From positions 1-34,650 of the forward strand of contig JAKANS010000054.1 of the NCBI GenBank assembly GCA_021823625.1: a stretch of 34,650 nucleotides of DNA. Direction: 5' to 3'. Source of the stretch: a bacterium. GTDB taxonomy: Bacteria; Verrucomicrobiota; Verrucomicrobiia; Limisphaerales; J093. Positions 9,377 through 21,001 of this stretch are shown piece by piece (the stretch's first letter is position 1; each line of letters opens with the position of its first letter). The notes under the pieces were generated by a model. It saw nothing but the letters and a program-made list of their open reading frames with translations. It was not told where the DNA came from and ran no database searches. A program made the translations under genes and the position numbers.

Positions 9377-9820
9377 GTGGGGCGAGACGCCGTCGAGCCC
9401 GGCAATTCCAGCCACGGAGGCACCGAGGCTCGGAGTTTGAATGAGGAACTCAGGAAAGTCGGAAACCAGAGACCGCCGTTCCTGAGTTCCTGCCTTCCTG
9501 ATTGGATTTCTGTGGCTCTGCGACTCTGTGACGGTTTCGTCGTGGGGCGAACGCCGTCGAGCCCGGCATTCCCAGCCATGGCGGCGCCGAGGCGCGGAGT
9601 TTGAATCAGGAACTCAGGAAAGTCGGAATCCGGAGACCGCCGTTCCTGAGTTCCTGCCTTCCTGATTGGATTTCTGTGGCTCCGCGACTCTGTGACGGTT
9701 TCGTCGTGGGGCGAACGCCGTCGAGCCCGGCATTCCCAGCCATGGAGGCGCCGAGGCGCGGAGTTTGAATCAGGAACTCAGGAAAGTCGGAATCCGGAGA
9801 CCGCGGTTCCTGAGTTCCTG
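9377..9820. repeat. 164-165 bp tandem repeat, about 2.7 copies, with internal inverted repeats
   Basis: Three direct copies begin at 9377, 9542 and 9706; the last stops at about 9820. Copies 2 and 3 are nearly identical, and copy 1 differs at scattered positions. Each copy carries CAGGAACTCAGGAA and its exact complement TTCCTGAGTTCCTG, separated by roughly 22 nt, so each can form a 13-14 bp stem (9444-9491 in copy 1). Minus-strand frames run through the array without stops but show only repeated, gene-unlike peptides. The array lies downstream of araB and just upstream of the glyoxalase-fold gene. Confidence 0.9.
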
Positions 9821-9892
9821 TCTCCCGCGTTGCGAGCAAAGGCAAGTACATGGCTTGGCAAGAGGCAGGCGCCCGGTTACAGTTTGGCCCGC

Positions 9893-10294
9893 ATGGTCAC
9901 CAAACTTCTCCATACCCGTTACCGCCTGAACGATCTTGAGCGGAGCGTGAAGTTCTACCAGGAAGTGCTCGGGCTCCAGGAAGTGCGCCGGCACAAGTCC
10001 CCGCGCGGCTCGGAGCTGGTGTTCCTCAAAGCCCCGCAGAGCGAGGAGACGATCGAGCTCTGCCATTTTCCGGACAGCGGCCCGGTGCAGGTGCAGCCGG
10101 ACCTCACGCACCTCGCGTTCGAGGTGGAGAGTCTGGAGGCTTTCGGAAAACACCTTGCCAGGCTCGGCTTGAAATACTCGGACGGCCCGCACGTAAATCC
10201 GGACGGCAGCGGCTTCGCCTTCATCGACGCACCGGAGGGTTACGAGATCGAGCTGATGCAGGAGCCGCGGCGGTACTTGGGCAAAACCGCGTAG
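9893..10294 (+). CDS. Glyoxalase I-like VOC family protein
   Basis: A 133-residue single-module vicinal-oxygen-chelate protein, the length of bacterial lactoylglutathione lyases. The four metal-ligand positions of the family are visible: His7 in LLHTRYRL, Glu in EETIELCHF, His in LTHLAFEVE and Glu in GYEIELMQ near the C-terminus. KFYQEVLGL is the typical first-helix signature. Known members detoxify methylglyoxal or act on related small substrates in the cytoplasm. The open frame extends upstream into the repeat array to 9692, but homology starts with MVTKLLHTRYRL, so the ATG at 9893 is chosen. The exact substrate is not certain. Confidence 0.85.
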   Translation: MVTKLLHTRYRLNDLERSVKFYQEVLGLQEVRRHKSPRGSELVFLKAPQSEETIELCHFPDSGPVQVQPDLTHLAFEVESLEAFGKHLARLGLKYSDGPHVNPDGSGFAFIDAPEGYEIELMQEPRRYLGKTA

Positions 10295-10376
10295 CGCGAC
10301 CTTGGCGGCCCAGGCGCTTGGCCGGCTGGCGACGCACGTTGGCGAACCTGCGATTTCGGTGACGACAAACCCTTTT

Positions 10377-12905
10377 ATGAAAACCTGCTTGGACACGGAC
10401 CGGATGGCCGCTGGTGGCTTGCGGCGGTGGCTCACTCAAACCTTGCTCGCCGGGTGCGCACTGGCGGTCACCGCCCACGCCATTACGCCGAATCCGGACG
10501 AGTTTCGCCTTTCCCACCAGTGGGTGGATGCGGCGTTCGGAGCCGCGCCAGCCGCGGGCGGCGCGCAGTTGAAATTGCTTTACGAAGACGTGGCCGACGC
10601 GGTCACGCGCGGGCGTTCGTGGCGCGGAACGCCGTTCCAGATCGGCGACCAGACCTACGCGCACGGACTGGCCTTTAACGCGAACAAGCACCTGCTCGTT
10701 CAGCTTGGCCAGCCGGGGGCGCGGTTCACCGCGGACGTTGGCCTGGAGAACAACGATGACACCCGGCGGGGCGCGACGATGGGCCGCGGTTCGGTCACGT
10801 TCCAAGTGCGGGTCGCGGGTCAGGAGGTCTTCGCGTCGCCGGTGATGCAGCTCAAGGACGGACCGCGAAGAATCGACCTGCCGCTGAACGGCGCCACCGA
10901 GTTTGAATTGCGCGTTGGTGACGGCGGCGACGGCCGGGGTTGGGACCAGGCTCTGTGGGGTGAGGCGACGGTGACGCTGCAGGATGGCACGAAGCTGCGC
11001 CTGCAAGACCTGCCGTGGGCCGACCAGCCGGGCGCGAATCCGTTTGGGATTTCGTTCGTGCTGGGCGGCCAGCCCAGTGCGACGTTGCTCCGGCAATGGA
11101 CCCGCACGGTCACCGAATCCGAGTCGGATGCCGGACCCGCGCACCGGCAGGCGGTTTACGAAGATGCGGCCACGGGCCTGCAAGTACGCGTCGAGGCAGA
11201 GCTGTTTCGTGACTTCCCGGCGGTGGAATGGGTCGCGCATTTCCGGAACGGCGCTCAAACCAATTCGGCGCTCCTCGAATCCATCCAGGCTTTGGACGCC
11301 GCGATGAATCTGCCGAGCGCTGGCCGCACGACGCTGCACTGGGCCAAGGGGGCGGTGGCTTCGTTCGACGATTTCGCGCCGCAGGAGACGGAATTGAAAC
11401 CGGGTGTGAAACTGCACCTCCAGCCGGGCGGCGGCCGGTCTTCCAGCCAGGTGCTGCCGTTCTTCAATCTCGAAGGCGCGGGCGGCGGCGTGATCGCGGT
11501 GGTGGGCTGGAGTGGCGAGTGGGCCGCGGACTTTACCGGCGCGGCGCAGGGCAGCGTGGGAGTCAGAATCGGCCAGGCGCGCACCCATCTGGTGTTGCGT
11601 CCCGACGAGGAGATCCGCACGCCGCGGATGCTGCTGCTGTTTTACGAGGGCGATCGCTGGCGCGGGCAGAACTTGCTGCGCCGTTTCTTGCTGGCGCATC
11701 ACCGGCCGCAGCGCGACGGCCAGCCGCTGGTGGCGCCCATCACGTGCGGGAACTGGGGCGGCACGCGCGCGGAGATTCACCTCGGCAACATCCGCGAGAT
11801 CGCCGCCCACGACCTGCCGATCGAGTACTACTGGATCGACGCCGAGTGGTATGGCCACGGCGGCTGGCCGGTGAACGTCGGCGATTGGAACGTGAAGCGG
11901 AACCTCTACCCGGACGGCTTCAAACCGCTCAGTGACGCGCTGCGCCGGACCGGCCGCGAACTGATGCTCTGGTTCGAGCCGGAGCGCGTTTTCAAAGGCA
12001 CGCCCTGGCAGCGCGAGCACCCGGAATGGCTGCTCAACACCGGCGGCGACAACTCGTTGTTCAACCTGGGCCTGCCCGCCGCGCGCGAGTTCCTCACGCG
12101 TTTCGTGAACGATCGCATCGACGAATTCGGCCTCGGCTGTTATCGGCAGGATTTCAACATCGACCCGCTGTCGTTCTGGCAGGCCGCGGATGCGCCGGAC
12201 CGCCAGGGGATGACGGAACTGCGCCACATCGAAGGGCTGTACGCGTTTTGGGACGGCCTGCTCGCGCGGCACCCGCACCTCATTCTGGACAACTGTGCCA
12301 GCGGCGGGCGGCGCATCGACCTGGAAACTGTCGGCCGCGCGACGCCGTTCTGGCGCACCGACGGGCCGCGCGATCCGATCGCGCACCAATGCCACACCTT
12401 CGGCTTGTTGCCGTGGGTGCCGTTGAGCGCCACCAGCCAGGACCGCGTCGGCGACGATTACGAATTCCGCAGCAGCATGTGCAGCGGACTCTGCTTGAAC
12501 TGGTGGGTCTCCGGCGACGTGCCGGCCGAGAAGATCCCGGCCAACTTCCCATTCGCCTGGGCGAAACGAACGTTGTCGCAGTATCTCGATCTCCGACCGT
12601 TCTACTACGGCGACTACTATCCGTTGACCGGGTACTCGCAATCCCGCGATGTCTGGATGGCCTACCAACTCGACCGCCCCGAACAGGGCGACGGTTTGGT
12701 GGTGGCGTTGCGCCGGCCGGAGAGTCCGTACGAGACCGCGCGGCTCGTGCTCCACGGCCTGGAGTCGGCAGCGCAGTACTTGGTGAAGAACCTGGATTCC
12801 GGCGTGGAGACGACCTATCTCGGAAGTGAATTGTCAGGTGAAGGCCTGGCCGTGGCGCTGGGTAAAAGGCCCGGCTCCGCCTTGCTCACCTACCGAAAGC
12901 GGTAA
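10377..12905 (+). CDS. Secreted GH36-type alpha-galactosidase with NPCBM domain
   Basis: An 842-residue exported glycoside hydrolase. A signal peptide spans about 1-35 (RRWLTQTLLAGCALAVTAHA). An NPCBM/NEW2-like carbohydrate-binding domain follows to about 205 (YAHGLAFNANKHLLV, ADVGLEND-like, VRVAGQEVF). A beta-sandwich comes next, then a GH-D clan TIM barrel from about 450 (GNWGG, YYWIDAEWYG, LMLWFEPERV). The nucleophile is probably Asp592 in CYRQDFNID and the acid/base Asp662 in FWRTDGPRD; DNCASGGRRID lies between them, as in GH36. It should release terminal alpha-galactose from oligo- or polysaccharides. The ATG at 10377 is chosen because it gives the complete signal peptide; the ATG at 10404 is possible. 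Confidence 0.9.
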   Translation: MKTCLDTDRMAAGGLRRWLTQTLLAGCALAVTAHAITPNPDEFRLSHQWVDAAFGAAPAAGGAQLKLLYEDVADAVTRGRSWRGTPFQIGDQTYAHGLAFNANKHLLVQLGQPGARFTADVGLENNDDTRRGATMGRGSVTFQVRVAGQEVFASPVMQLKDGPRRIDLPLNGATEFELRVGDGGDGRGWDQALWGEATVTLQDGTKLRLQDLPWADQPGANPFGISFVLGGQPSATLLRQWTRTVTESESDAGPAHRQAVYEDAATGLQVRVEAELFRDFPAVEWVAHFRNGAQTNSALLESIQALDAAMNLPSAGRTTLHWAKGAVASFDDFAPQETELKPGVKLHLQPGGGRSSSQVLPFFNLEGAGGGVIAVVGWSGEWAADFTGAAQGSVGVRIGQARTHLVLRPDEEIRTPRMLLLFYEGDRWRGQNLLRRFLLAHHRPQRDGQPLVAPITCGNWGGTRAEIHLGNIREIAAHDLPIEYYWIDAEWYGHGGWPVNVGDWNVKRNLYPDGFKPLSDALRRTGRELMLWFEPERVFKGTPWQREHPEWLLNTGGDNSLFNLGLPAAREFLTRFVNDRIDEFGLGCYRQDFNIDPLSFWQAADAPDRQGMTELRHIEGLYAFWDGLLARHPHLILDNCASGGRRIDLETVGRATPFWRTDGPRDPIAHQCHTFGLLPWVPLSATSQDRVGDDYEFRSSMCSGLCLNWWVSGDVPAEKIPANFPFAWAKRTLSQYLDLRPFYYGDYYPLTGYSQSRDVWMAYQLDRPEQGDGLVVALRRPESPYETARLVLHGLESAAQYLVKNLDSGVETTYLGSELSGEGLAVALGKRPGSALLTYRKR

Positions 12906-13029
12906 CGCCCTCGGAGCGGGCCGGAGTCTGCGCCGACTCCCGTCGGCGACCGCTGCGGGTGATGTGTATAGCCGAAACTCACAAACGGCCGAAAACGGAG
13001 GTCATTTTTGAGTCTCTGAGTTTAGGCTC

Positions 13030-13047
13030 CGTTCGGGATTCCGAACG
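13030..13047. terminator. Hairpin between convergent GH36 and GH2 genes
   Basis: CGTTCGG (13030-13036) and CCGAACG (13041-13047) form a perfect 7-bp stem with a GATT loop, midway between two convergent genes. A bidirectional terminator is plausible from position, but there is no T-tract on either side. The rest of 12906-13081 shows no gene. Confidence 0.4.
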
Positions 13048-13081
13048 TTGACGCCACCTCGCGGCCGCAGCCCTTCGCGCG

Positions 13082-16357
<3,276 letters not shown>

Positions 16358-16599
16358 CTACCGCCGATCCCGCGGCAAGTCACGCCCGTTTCGCGCGGAC
16401 TGAGCTGACGCCAGCCCGTACGCCGAAATCATCCGCCAGCGTGCCGGGCGTGGGATCGCGTTCCTGGCCGAGAACACTCGCCCGGTGGACAGGGGACAGG
16501 AGCTTGCGAGAAGCGTTGATCTGGGTGCCGTTCTACTTCGGTGAAACGGAGTGCCGCGCGTCCCCAGCCCGCACCGACATCCAGTGCCCGCCTTCGCGA

Positions 16600-17907
16600 T
16601 TACGGTTTGGACGTGCGCGCGGCACCGCGCAGTTCGTGGGAGGGAACGCCACGCTTCTTCGCCAGTGGATCGACGTACCAGTGGTCGTCACCCTGGTCCG
16701 AGAAGAAAAGATACGGGCGGTTCTCCGGGAGCCATTTCTCCCACGCCGCCATCGAATCCTTTGGGGGCGCAGCAGCCGGTGCGTAGCGCGTCAGCAAACG
16801 AGCCGCACGTTGAGCGCTTTCCCCGCTGCCGCGCAAGGCGGCCAGGACTTTGTCGAAGAACTCCACGCGATCAATCGGCGCGCCCAGCGTGCGGGCGTCT
16901 TCGTCCACTTCCAATTTCAGATCGGCGCCGGGGTGGAGATAGACACGGTGCGCCACGTACCACTCGCGGACCTCAGTGCGGCTTTGGCCCTTGAGCTGAT
17001 CCACCAACGGGGCGCTCAGCAACCACGCGGCGTCGCTGGCGTCCCCGTTTTGCCCGAGACGCCGGTCGAGATACGCGCGCGGATAGCTCACCGGGCCGGC
17101 GAAGACGGACGGGGTCACCGCGATGGGACGGTCTTCGGTGAAGCGGCTGATGTAGGCAATGCAGTTAAGCAACAGGCGCTGACCGGCCTCGTTCAGCTCC
17201 GCCGGGGATTGCTGGAAACCGAAGTGCAGCAAATTGTCTTGCCGCCAGCAGGCCGCTCCGCGCGCGGTCTTTTCATTCTCGCCCCCACAGAAGACTTCGA
17301 TGTCGGGATTGTCTTCGAAACCGTCCGGGTAGGTACACCAACCCGCGGACCACTGCCGGCCGGCGTCGCGCACCAGCGGCAACATCGCGACCGTGGCGTT
17401 GGTTTCCTGCGGGCGAAACGCGGGCGCGGGCGCACGCTGGATCGTCGCCTGGGTGTCGCTGGCCAACGGTTCGCGGAAGATGCGGTGCTCGCGTAACCCG
17501 TACGCGAAAGGCGTCAGGCACGTTCACCCCGAACCGCCGCGGACTTTCCACACGACGGCCAGGTTCAGTCCGGCGCTGCCGAGTAACACCGTGGGCTTGC
17601 TCCATTGGGCGCGGTCGCCGAGCGGTGCGCGGCCCGTCTTCCACTCTTCGCGCGTTCGTTCCGATTGGGGCCAGTCAAGCAGCACGACGTCGAAAGTCTC
17701 TGCGTCAGCCGCCTTGAAGGCCCCGCGCGCCGCCACGGTCACCTGGCCAACGTTTTGGCGAAGGAAGCCTTCGAATTCCCTGGCGCGCGGTGTGCCGGCG
17801 TCGCCGATATAAAGCACCTTCAGCTTGTCGAGGTCGGCCGCGGTGGTCGCCGCGGACAGGATCCATCCGCCGAGCGCCAACCCCATCAGGATCGCGAAAG
17901 GCTTCAT
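16600..17907 (-). CDS. Secreted ThuA-like protein with in-frame TGA; candidate selenoprotein
   Basis: One gene of 436 codons interrupted only by TGA at 17526-17524 (codon 128). The first half (17907-17527) has a signal peptide (MKPFAILMGLALGGWILSA) and a Rossmann-like ThuA/amidotransferase-type start (LKVLYIGDAG, FDVVLLDWPQS, PTVLLGSAG). The second half continues in the same frame: TCLTPFAYGLREH, GWCTYPDGFEDNPDIEVF, GENEKTARGAACWRQ, NLLHFGFQQSP and LLLNCIAYISRF, which is typical of secreted ThuA-like proteins of PVC bacteria. A conventional gene caller would give two genes, 17524-17907 and 16600-17466. The continuous frame and the SECIS-like hairpin after the TGA suggest selenocysteine, giving GGSG-Sec-T-C. 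A Cys or Trp codon mutated to TGA is the alternative. The start is 4 bp after the upstream DsbD-alpha-like gene, so the two are co-transcribed. Biochemical function unknown. Confidence 0.75.
17488..17526 (-). promoter_or_regulatory. Candidate bacterial SECIS hairpin following the in-frame TGA
   Basis: Read on the minus strand, the TGA (17526-17524) is followed after 16 nt by TCGCGTA (17507-17501), a loop CGGGT (17500-17496) and TACGCGA (17495-17489). The stem is a perfect 7 bp, extendable by one U-G pair to 17508/17488. The loop begins 23 nt after the TGA. Its second base is G, and it contains GU. Bacterial SECIS elements are short stem-loops inside the coding region just after the UGA, with a G near the start of the apical loop. 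The geometry therefore fits, but SelB binding has not been shown. Confidence 0.6.
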
Positions 17908-17911
17908 AGGC

Positions 17912-19555
17912 TTAGGGCGACAAACCTAGCACATCCAACTGGGTTTCCAAAGCGATTGTTTCTGGCGGCCAGCACAGCGCCTCGTTGCATACCTGAAGAT
18001 ACACGGTGAGCGGCAACTGGTATCGGCCGGGCTGCGCGTGGTCCTTCACCAGGAAACGCCGCTGAAAGACCAGATCGCCCGCCAGCGTGCGCGAACTGTC
18101 TGGTTGTGACTGCGGCTCCGGGCCGCGCCACGGGCTGTCCGCCTCAAGGACCTGGCGCAGGCGCAGCGAAGCGTTAATGGTGGTCGGCACGTTGCTGCCG
18201 CCGGAATCTTCCAACGCGTAGATGTGAAACCCGGGCGCCAGCCGCACCTTCACAAACACGGTGACTGTCTCGCCCGGGCGTACGTGGCCGGGCTGAACCG
18301 CGACGCCGGTCGCCACGCGCTCTGCCGGCGAAGGCGCCGCGACGCCCATTTCCGGCATCGGCTGCGGTTGAAGGCGGAACTCCAATCGCGATCCTCGTTC
18401 CGCGTCGCGCAGGACGCGCGACAAGGCCGGCGCGTGGCCGTCGGCTTCGACGCGAAACTGCCAGTCGTGCATCTCGCGCGGGCCCGACAACAACGGGGAG
18501 TCATACTCCAAAGTGAATTGGCCGCCGGTGAATTGTCTGCGGTTGTACTCATGCCAGGCGCCGAAATTGGTCTGCCCGAGGCCCTGACTCTGAACGAACC
18601 GCGCGTTGACGATGAACTCCGGCACCGGCTGGCCGGTTGTTCCGTCGAGTACGGTCCCGCTCCCCCGAAACGAGGGACCGAGCGTCACGACCGCCTCGCC
18701 TGCCGACGGGCGCAATTCCTGCCGGCCGCGGCTCAAGTAGCCGCCCTTGCGAAAAGTCAGAAGCGCCGTTTCCGGCGGGGCATTCGACCAAACAAAGCGC
18801 CCGTCGGCGTCCGTTTTCCACTCCCAGCCCGGATAATACCACCGCCCCGGCAAGCTCGACTGCGAAGCGGGTTCTTCGGCAGGCCACTCGTCCACGCTCA
18901 CTTGCACACCCTGAATCGGCATGCCCGCCTCGTCCACCACGCGCACCCGCAACGGCGCGCCGCGGCTGAGTCGGATTTCCAACGGCGCCAAGTCGCGTTG
19001 CACCTCGACGAGCCGGAGGGCCGGCGCCGCCCCGTCGGCTTTGACACCGAGCAGACGCTTCTGCAAGTGCACGCGGCGGAACTCGAATCGTCCTTCCGCA
19101 TCGGTGGTGGTTTCCGGCGCCGAGCTTCCCGGCAAGATGTTGCCCTCCACGCCGAGAGCGACCTGAGCCCCACTCACGGCCGTGCCAGTGTCGTCCGTCA
19201 CGCGGCCCCGCAGCCGGACCACCGAGGTCAACCGGAATTGCGCGGTGCCATCCCGCAACGCCTCGACGGGAACTTCATCCTCCGGCATCGCGAAATCCGG
19301 ATGCGTCACTTCCACCCGCACGTAAGCCGCGTCTTTCGGCACGAAGTCGCAACTCCAGGTGCCGTTGGGGTCCGTTTGCACCCGAGTGTCTTCAGTCGGG
19401 ACGCACGGACCTGCCAGGCGTTGCGGAAAGACCAGCGTTACCTCGGCGCCCGCCACCGGTCCGCCGGATTCGTCGGTGACCCGCCCGCTCAAGTGTTGCG
19501 CTGGCGACAGCCGCAATTCGAACTGCGCTGGAATCCGGTCAGCGGGCCAGCGCAT
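17912..19555 (-). CDS. Carboxypeptidase-regulatory-like repeats with C-terminal DsbD-alpha-like domain
   Basis: About 547 residues. Several beta-sandwich modules of the carboxypeptidase-regulatory type follow one another (LSGRVTDESGGPVAGAEV, RGRVTDDTGTAVSGAQV, LRVRVVDEAGMPIQGVQV, GSGTVLDGTTGQPVPEF). From about 425 there is a domain resembling the N-terminal alpha domain of DsbD (APGFHIYALEDSGG, PGRYQLPLTVYLQVCNEALCWPPE). The Cys-x5-Cys pair in VCNEALCWPPE corresponds to the redox pair of DsbD-alpha. The gene ends 4 bp before the candidate selenoprotein. The ATG at 19555 is unlikely to be the true start: it falls in mid-module, and the missing N-terminus is in the frame of 19558-19809. A one-base frameshift in a C5 run explains the split. 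Confidence 0.8.
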   Translation of the reverse strand: MRWPADRIPAQFELRLSPAQHLSGRVTDESGGPVAGAEVTLVFPQRLAGPCVPTEDTRVQTDPNGTWSCDFVPKDAAYVRVEVTHPDFAMPEDEVPVEALRDGTAQFRLTSVVRLRGRVTDDTGTAVSGAQVALGVEGNILPGSSAPETTTDAEGRFEFRRVHLQKRLLGVKADGAAPALRLVEVQRDLAPLEIRLSRGAPLRVRVVDEAGMPIQGVQVSVDEWPAEEPASQSSLPGRWYYPGWEWKTDADGRFVWSNAPPETALLTFRKGGYLSRGRQELRPSAGEAVVTLGPSFRGSGTVLDGTTGQPVPEFIVNARFVQSQGLGQTNFGAWHEYNRRQFTGGQFTLEYDSPLLSGPREMHDWQFRVEADGHAPALSRVLRDAERGSRLEFRLQPQPMPEMGVAAPSPAERVATGVAVQPGHVRPGETVTVFVKVRLAPGFHIYALEDSGGSNVPTTINASLRLRQVLEADSPWRGPEPQSQPDSSRTLAGDLVFQRRFLVKDHAQPGRYQLPLTVYLQVCNEALCWPPETIALETQLDVLGLSP

Positions 19556-19557
19556 GG

Positions 19558-19809
19558 TCAGGGGGCAAAGCCCACTTTGCGCGCCGTCACTCGCAACGCA
19601 CGGGGTGCGCCCTCGGGAACTGGAATTCCGACTCGTCCTTGCGCATCGACCGCGACTTCGCTCTTGTCGCCCTCGTCAGTGCGCCAGACCACGTTCGCAC
19701 CGGCCAGGGGCTTTGCCTTCGCTGCATCCAGAATGCGCAACTCCAATGCCTCGCCAGTGTCCAAGCCCAAGCCAAGCAACAAGACTCCGCTGCCGACCGC
19801 ATCTGGCAT
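19558..19809 (-). CDS. N-terminal part of the carboxypeptidase-regulatory-like protein (frameshifted)
   Basis: This 83-codon frame begins with a hydrophobic stretch (GVLLLGLGLDTG) and a typical first module (LELRILDAAKAKPLAGANVV…LRVTARKVGFAP), then stops at TGA 19560-19558. Homologous modules normally continue with a W-x-x-x-IPA segment, which is found in the next frame as MRWPADRIPAQFELRL. Adding one C to the CCCCC run (19565-19561 on the plus strand, read as G) joins them as VGFAP-LTMRWPADR. A mutation, an assembly error or slippage on the C run could account for it. I regard 17912-19809 as one gene. Confidence 0.65.
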   Translation of the reverse strand: MPDAVGSGVLLLGLGLDTGEALELRILDAAKAKPLAGANVVWRTDEGDKSEVAVDAQGRVGIPVPEGAPRALRVTARKVGFAP

Positions 19810-19950
19810 GATGCGGGCACATAACTGGTTAACCCACTCTGTCGTCTCCGCCCGCCCCGGTCAATTGGCCATTGGCGGGGCCAGGACGCGAACAGGGCCG
19901 CGCAAAGTCGGCCAGGCGGGAGAACGTTTACGCGGAAGGTCTATGGTCGA

Positions 19951-20976
19951 TCAGCCGGGTTGGCCGGGTTGGCCGCGGGGCGGGCAGCGGTTTGGGGGAA
20001 CGGCGGGCCAGCCGTCCTCGGTCCAGTCGAGCCGGCGGAGGTCGAGCGTCGGACGGCCGCCGCGGTTCGCGTCATAGTAATGGTAGCTGAACCAGTTCGT
20101 GCCGCGATCCTCGAGGATGCCGAGGTGGCCGGGACCGATGTAACGGCCGGTGGTGCCGAGGAACAAAGTGCCGCCGCCCTCACGCATGTCCTTGCCCACG
20201 CGATCAAGGTACGGCCCGGTGATCTGCCGGCTGCGCCCGACGCGGAGGTTGTAAGTGCTGTTCACGCCGGCGCAGCAGCGGTCCCAGTTCACGAAGAGAT
20301 AGTACCAGCCGGCGCGGTAATGCAGACAGGCGGCTTCGATCGACGTGTTCCAGGCGAGCGAGTCCCGCGGCGTGTCCGGTGCCGGCAGTTTGCCGGTGGT
20401 CGAATCGAGTGGGACCAGCTTGATGCCGCTCCAATACGAGCCAAAGGCCAGCCAGAGGTTGCCGCTCGCGTCCCGCGCCACCGACGGATCGATGGCGTTG
20501 AAGACGTCGCCCGCGCGCGACTGCACCACCAGGCCGCGGTCGGTCCAGCGATACGCCGGCGCCGCCGGATCCAGGGTCGGGTTGGTCACCAGGCCGATCG
20601 CCGACACCGGGCTGCCCCAGGTCGAGACCGAGTAATAAAGCCAGTAGCAGCCGTTGGTGAAAATGAGGTCGGGCGCCCAGCAAAAGCCGCGGAAGCCGGG
20701 CACGGAATTGGTGGTCCAACCGGGCGGCGAGTCAAACACGCGCGGCCCGGCGGACCACGAAACAAGGTCGGCCGACGACTTGGTGATGATCCCGGACCCG
20801 GTGTCGAAGACGTAATAGCGCTCACCGCAGCGAATGAGGGTCGAGGGATCGTGAATGCGGAGATCGCCTTGCAGGCCAGCGGAGAAGGCCGCAGCGGACG
20901 ACAACAGCCACGCGGAGGCGAGTGCCGCCAGCCCGCATCGAGGCGCAAGGTTTTGGCGGAGCGTCTTCAAATTCAA
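19951..20976 (-). CDS. Secreted GH43 family enzyme, endo-arabinanase-like
   Basis: A 341-residue five-bladed beta-propeller hydrolase with a signal peptide (about 1-34, AALASAWLLSSAAAFSAG). The three catalytic carboxylates of GH43 are visible: Asp43 in RIHDPSTL (base), Asp163 in NAIDPSVAR (pKa modulator) and Glu214 in SIEAACL (acid). The segments WAPDLIF, GSYWSGIKLVPL, YLFVNWDRCCAGV and GPGHLGI are those of arabinan endo-1,5-alpha-L-arabinanases of subfamily 5 type. It should cut alpha-1,5-arabinan outside the cytoplasm. The C-terminal tail is Pro/Gly-rich (GQPGQPG) from a short direct DNA repeat. It starts 25 bp after another GH43 gene, so the two are probably co-transcribed. Confidence 0.9.
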   Translation of the reverse strand: MNLKTLRQNLAPRCGLAALASAWLLSSAAAFSAGLQGDLRIHDPSTLIRCGERYYVFDTGSGIITKSSADLVSWSAGPRVFDSPPGWTTNSVPGFRGFCWAPDLIFTNGCYWLYYSVSTWGSPVSAIGLVTNPTLDPAAPAYRWTDRGLVVQSRAGDVFNAIDPSVARDASGNLWLAFGSYWSGIKLVPLDSTTGKLPAPDTPRDSLAWNTSIEAACLHYRAGWYYLFVNWDRCCAGVNSTYNLRVGRSRQITGPYLDRVGKDMREGGGTLFLGTTGRYIGPGHLGILEDRGTNWFSYHYYDANRGGRPTLDLRRLDWTEDGWPAVPPNRCPPRGQPGQPG

Positions 20977-21001
20977 ACGATTGTTCAGGCGGCCGTCGGC
21001 C

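Noticed and set aside
9428..9851. Open frames through the tandem repeats
   Set aside because: They exist only because the repeat unit lacks stops in that frame; the peptides repeat with the DNA and resemble no protein.
19558..19560. TGA ending the frame 19809-19558, considered as a second selenocysteine codon
   Set aside because: The frame after this TGA is not protein-like; the continuation lies in a different frame, so a frameshift explains it better.
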